From: Chloroflexota bacterium | Lineage (GTDB): Bacteria; Chloroflexota; Limnocylindria; Limnocylindrales; CSP1-4 | DNA length: 5,161 bases | Direction: 5' to 3' | Assembly: GCA_025935655.1 (NCBI GenBank) | Contig: JAICUV010000244.1 | Span: 1 to 5,161, forward strand | Part shown: positions 4,983 through 5,161 of the stretch, piece by piece | How the letters are laid out: every line of letters starts with the position of its first letter | Numbering within the stretch: the stretch's first letter is position 1 | Translations under genes and position numbers: made by a program | Notes under the pieces: generated by a model | What the model was told of the DNA's origin: nothing | What the model saw: only the letters and a program-made list of their open reading frames with translations | Databases searched by the model: none

Positions 4983-5161
4983 CTGGAACGCCCAGCGTTC
5001 CAGGCGGCGGCGATTTCTCCAGCAGGAACATGGCGTGTTCCAACGCGCGACGATTTCTCCGGTTGGCACGCCTGGCGTTCCAACGGGCGGCTGCAGCGGT
5101 CGGGTGGAACGCTGGGTGATCCACGGCTGCCACGGGGCCGGGCGAGCGCCGGGTGATCCAC
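4983..5161. repeat. Imperfect 40-bp tandem array, each unit carrying an inverted repeat
   Basis: Dyad starts lie at 4983, 5023, 5063 and 5104 (steps of 40, 40 and 41). Each unit has the form of a 9-base arm, 3-base loop and 9-base arm. Unit 1 is perfect (CTGGAACGC, CCA, GCGTTCCAG). Unit 2 keeps a 6-bp core (GGAACA and TGTTCC). Unit 3 pairs 8 of 9, and unit 4 pairs 7 of 9. Between the dyads of units 1-2 and 2-3 the linker word CGATTTCTCC is identical (5011-5020 and 5051-5060). A further right arm, GGGTGATCCAC, appears at 5114-5124 and again at 5151-5161 at the window edge, so the array probably continues. Function unknown. Confidence 0.7.

Larger units (their letters stand above)
4736..5161. 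other. Gene-free, repeat-rich tail of the window
   Basis: These 426 nt follow the GntR stop and run to the window edge. Long open frames occur on both strands, but their translations are Arg/Ala/Gly/Pro-rich with no family motif. The tandem period of 40 bp found in the right half is not a multiple of three, which argues against a repeat protein. The content is a hairpin near the GntR stop, a zone of 34- and 19-bp repeats, and the 40-bp array, each listed separately. Confidence 0.75.

Noticed and set aside
3980..5161. Minus-strand open frame of 393 codons opposite the GntR gene and through the right tail, with repeated Glu-Arg-Ala and Gly-Glu-Arg-Ala-like words
   Set aside because: The repeated words follow from the DNA repeats. 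The 34-, 19- and 40-bp periods are not multiples of three, and part of the frame is antisense to a clear regulator gene.
4983..5161. CRISPR array
   Set aside because: The 40-bp unit is too short for a repeat plus spacer, similarity extends through the whole unit including the would-be spacers, and no cas gene is visible.
4736..5161. Insertion sequence or integron attachment site at the right end
   Set aside because: No transposase or integrase frame, no terminal inverted repeats with target duplication, and no attC-like core sites were seen.

Overview
The window is about 5.2 kb of very GC-rich bacterial DNA. Codons are strongly G/C-ending, start codons are ATG or GTG, and Shine-Dalgarno sequences are purine-rich. 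The style fits an uncultivated soil-type Actinobacteriota or Chloroflexota, but no gene here fixes the phylum. Five protein genes can be supported. No RNA gene, CRISPR array, transposase or phage gene was seen.

Layout. (1) 1-1742, plus strand: an AraC-type regulator with an N-terminal cupin domain, possibly cut by the window edge, followed 17 nt later by a two-domain GNAT acetyltransferase with a good ribosome binding site. The two probably form one operon. (2) 1743-2207: a 465-nt gene-free spacer between convergent genes, rich in degenerate copies of a GCTCGCCC-containing word and in short hairpins. (3) 2208-3926, minus strand: a two-gene operon with a classical short-chain dehydrogenase/reductase (SDR) first and a metallo-beta-lactamase-fold hydrolase (MBL) second, 39 nt apart. 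(4) 3927-4063: a 137-nt divergent promoter region with a recognisable sigma70-type promoter for the SDR-MBL operon and two short dyads overlapping it. (5) 4064-4735, plus strand: a GntR-family regulator with an FCD ligand domain. (6) 4736-5161: a gene-free, repeat-rich tail. It holds a 34/19-bp-period G/C repeat zone and then an imperfect 40-bp tandem array in which each unit carries an inverted repeat. The array runs off the window.

How the genes may work together. The SDR, the MBL hydrolase and the divergent FCD regulator look like a small catabolic module. An alcohol or ketone would be converted by the SDR, an ester, lactone or thioester-like bond would be hydrolysed by the MBL enzyme, and a carboxylate effector sensed by the FCD domain would control the divergent promoter. 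The substrate cannot be read from the sequence. The AraC-GNAT pair is a separate unit pointing toward this module.

Most unusual parts. The two gene-free spacers bracketing the SDR-MBL-GntR module share repeat vocabulary, and the right one contains the hairpin-bearing 40-bp array. The MBL enzyme has Glu in place of the first metal-binding His. The GNAT enzyme has His in place of a glycine in its acetyl-CoA loop. None of this proves a new system; the repeat arrays are the best lead.
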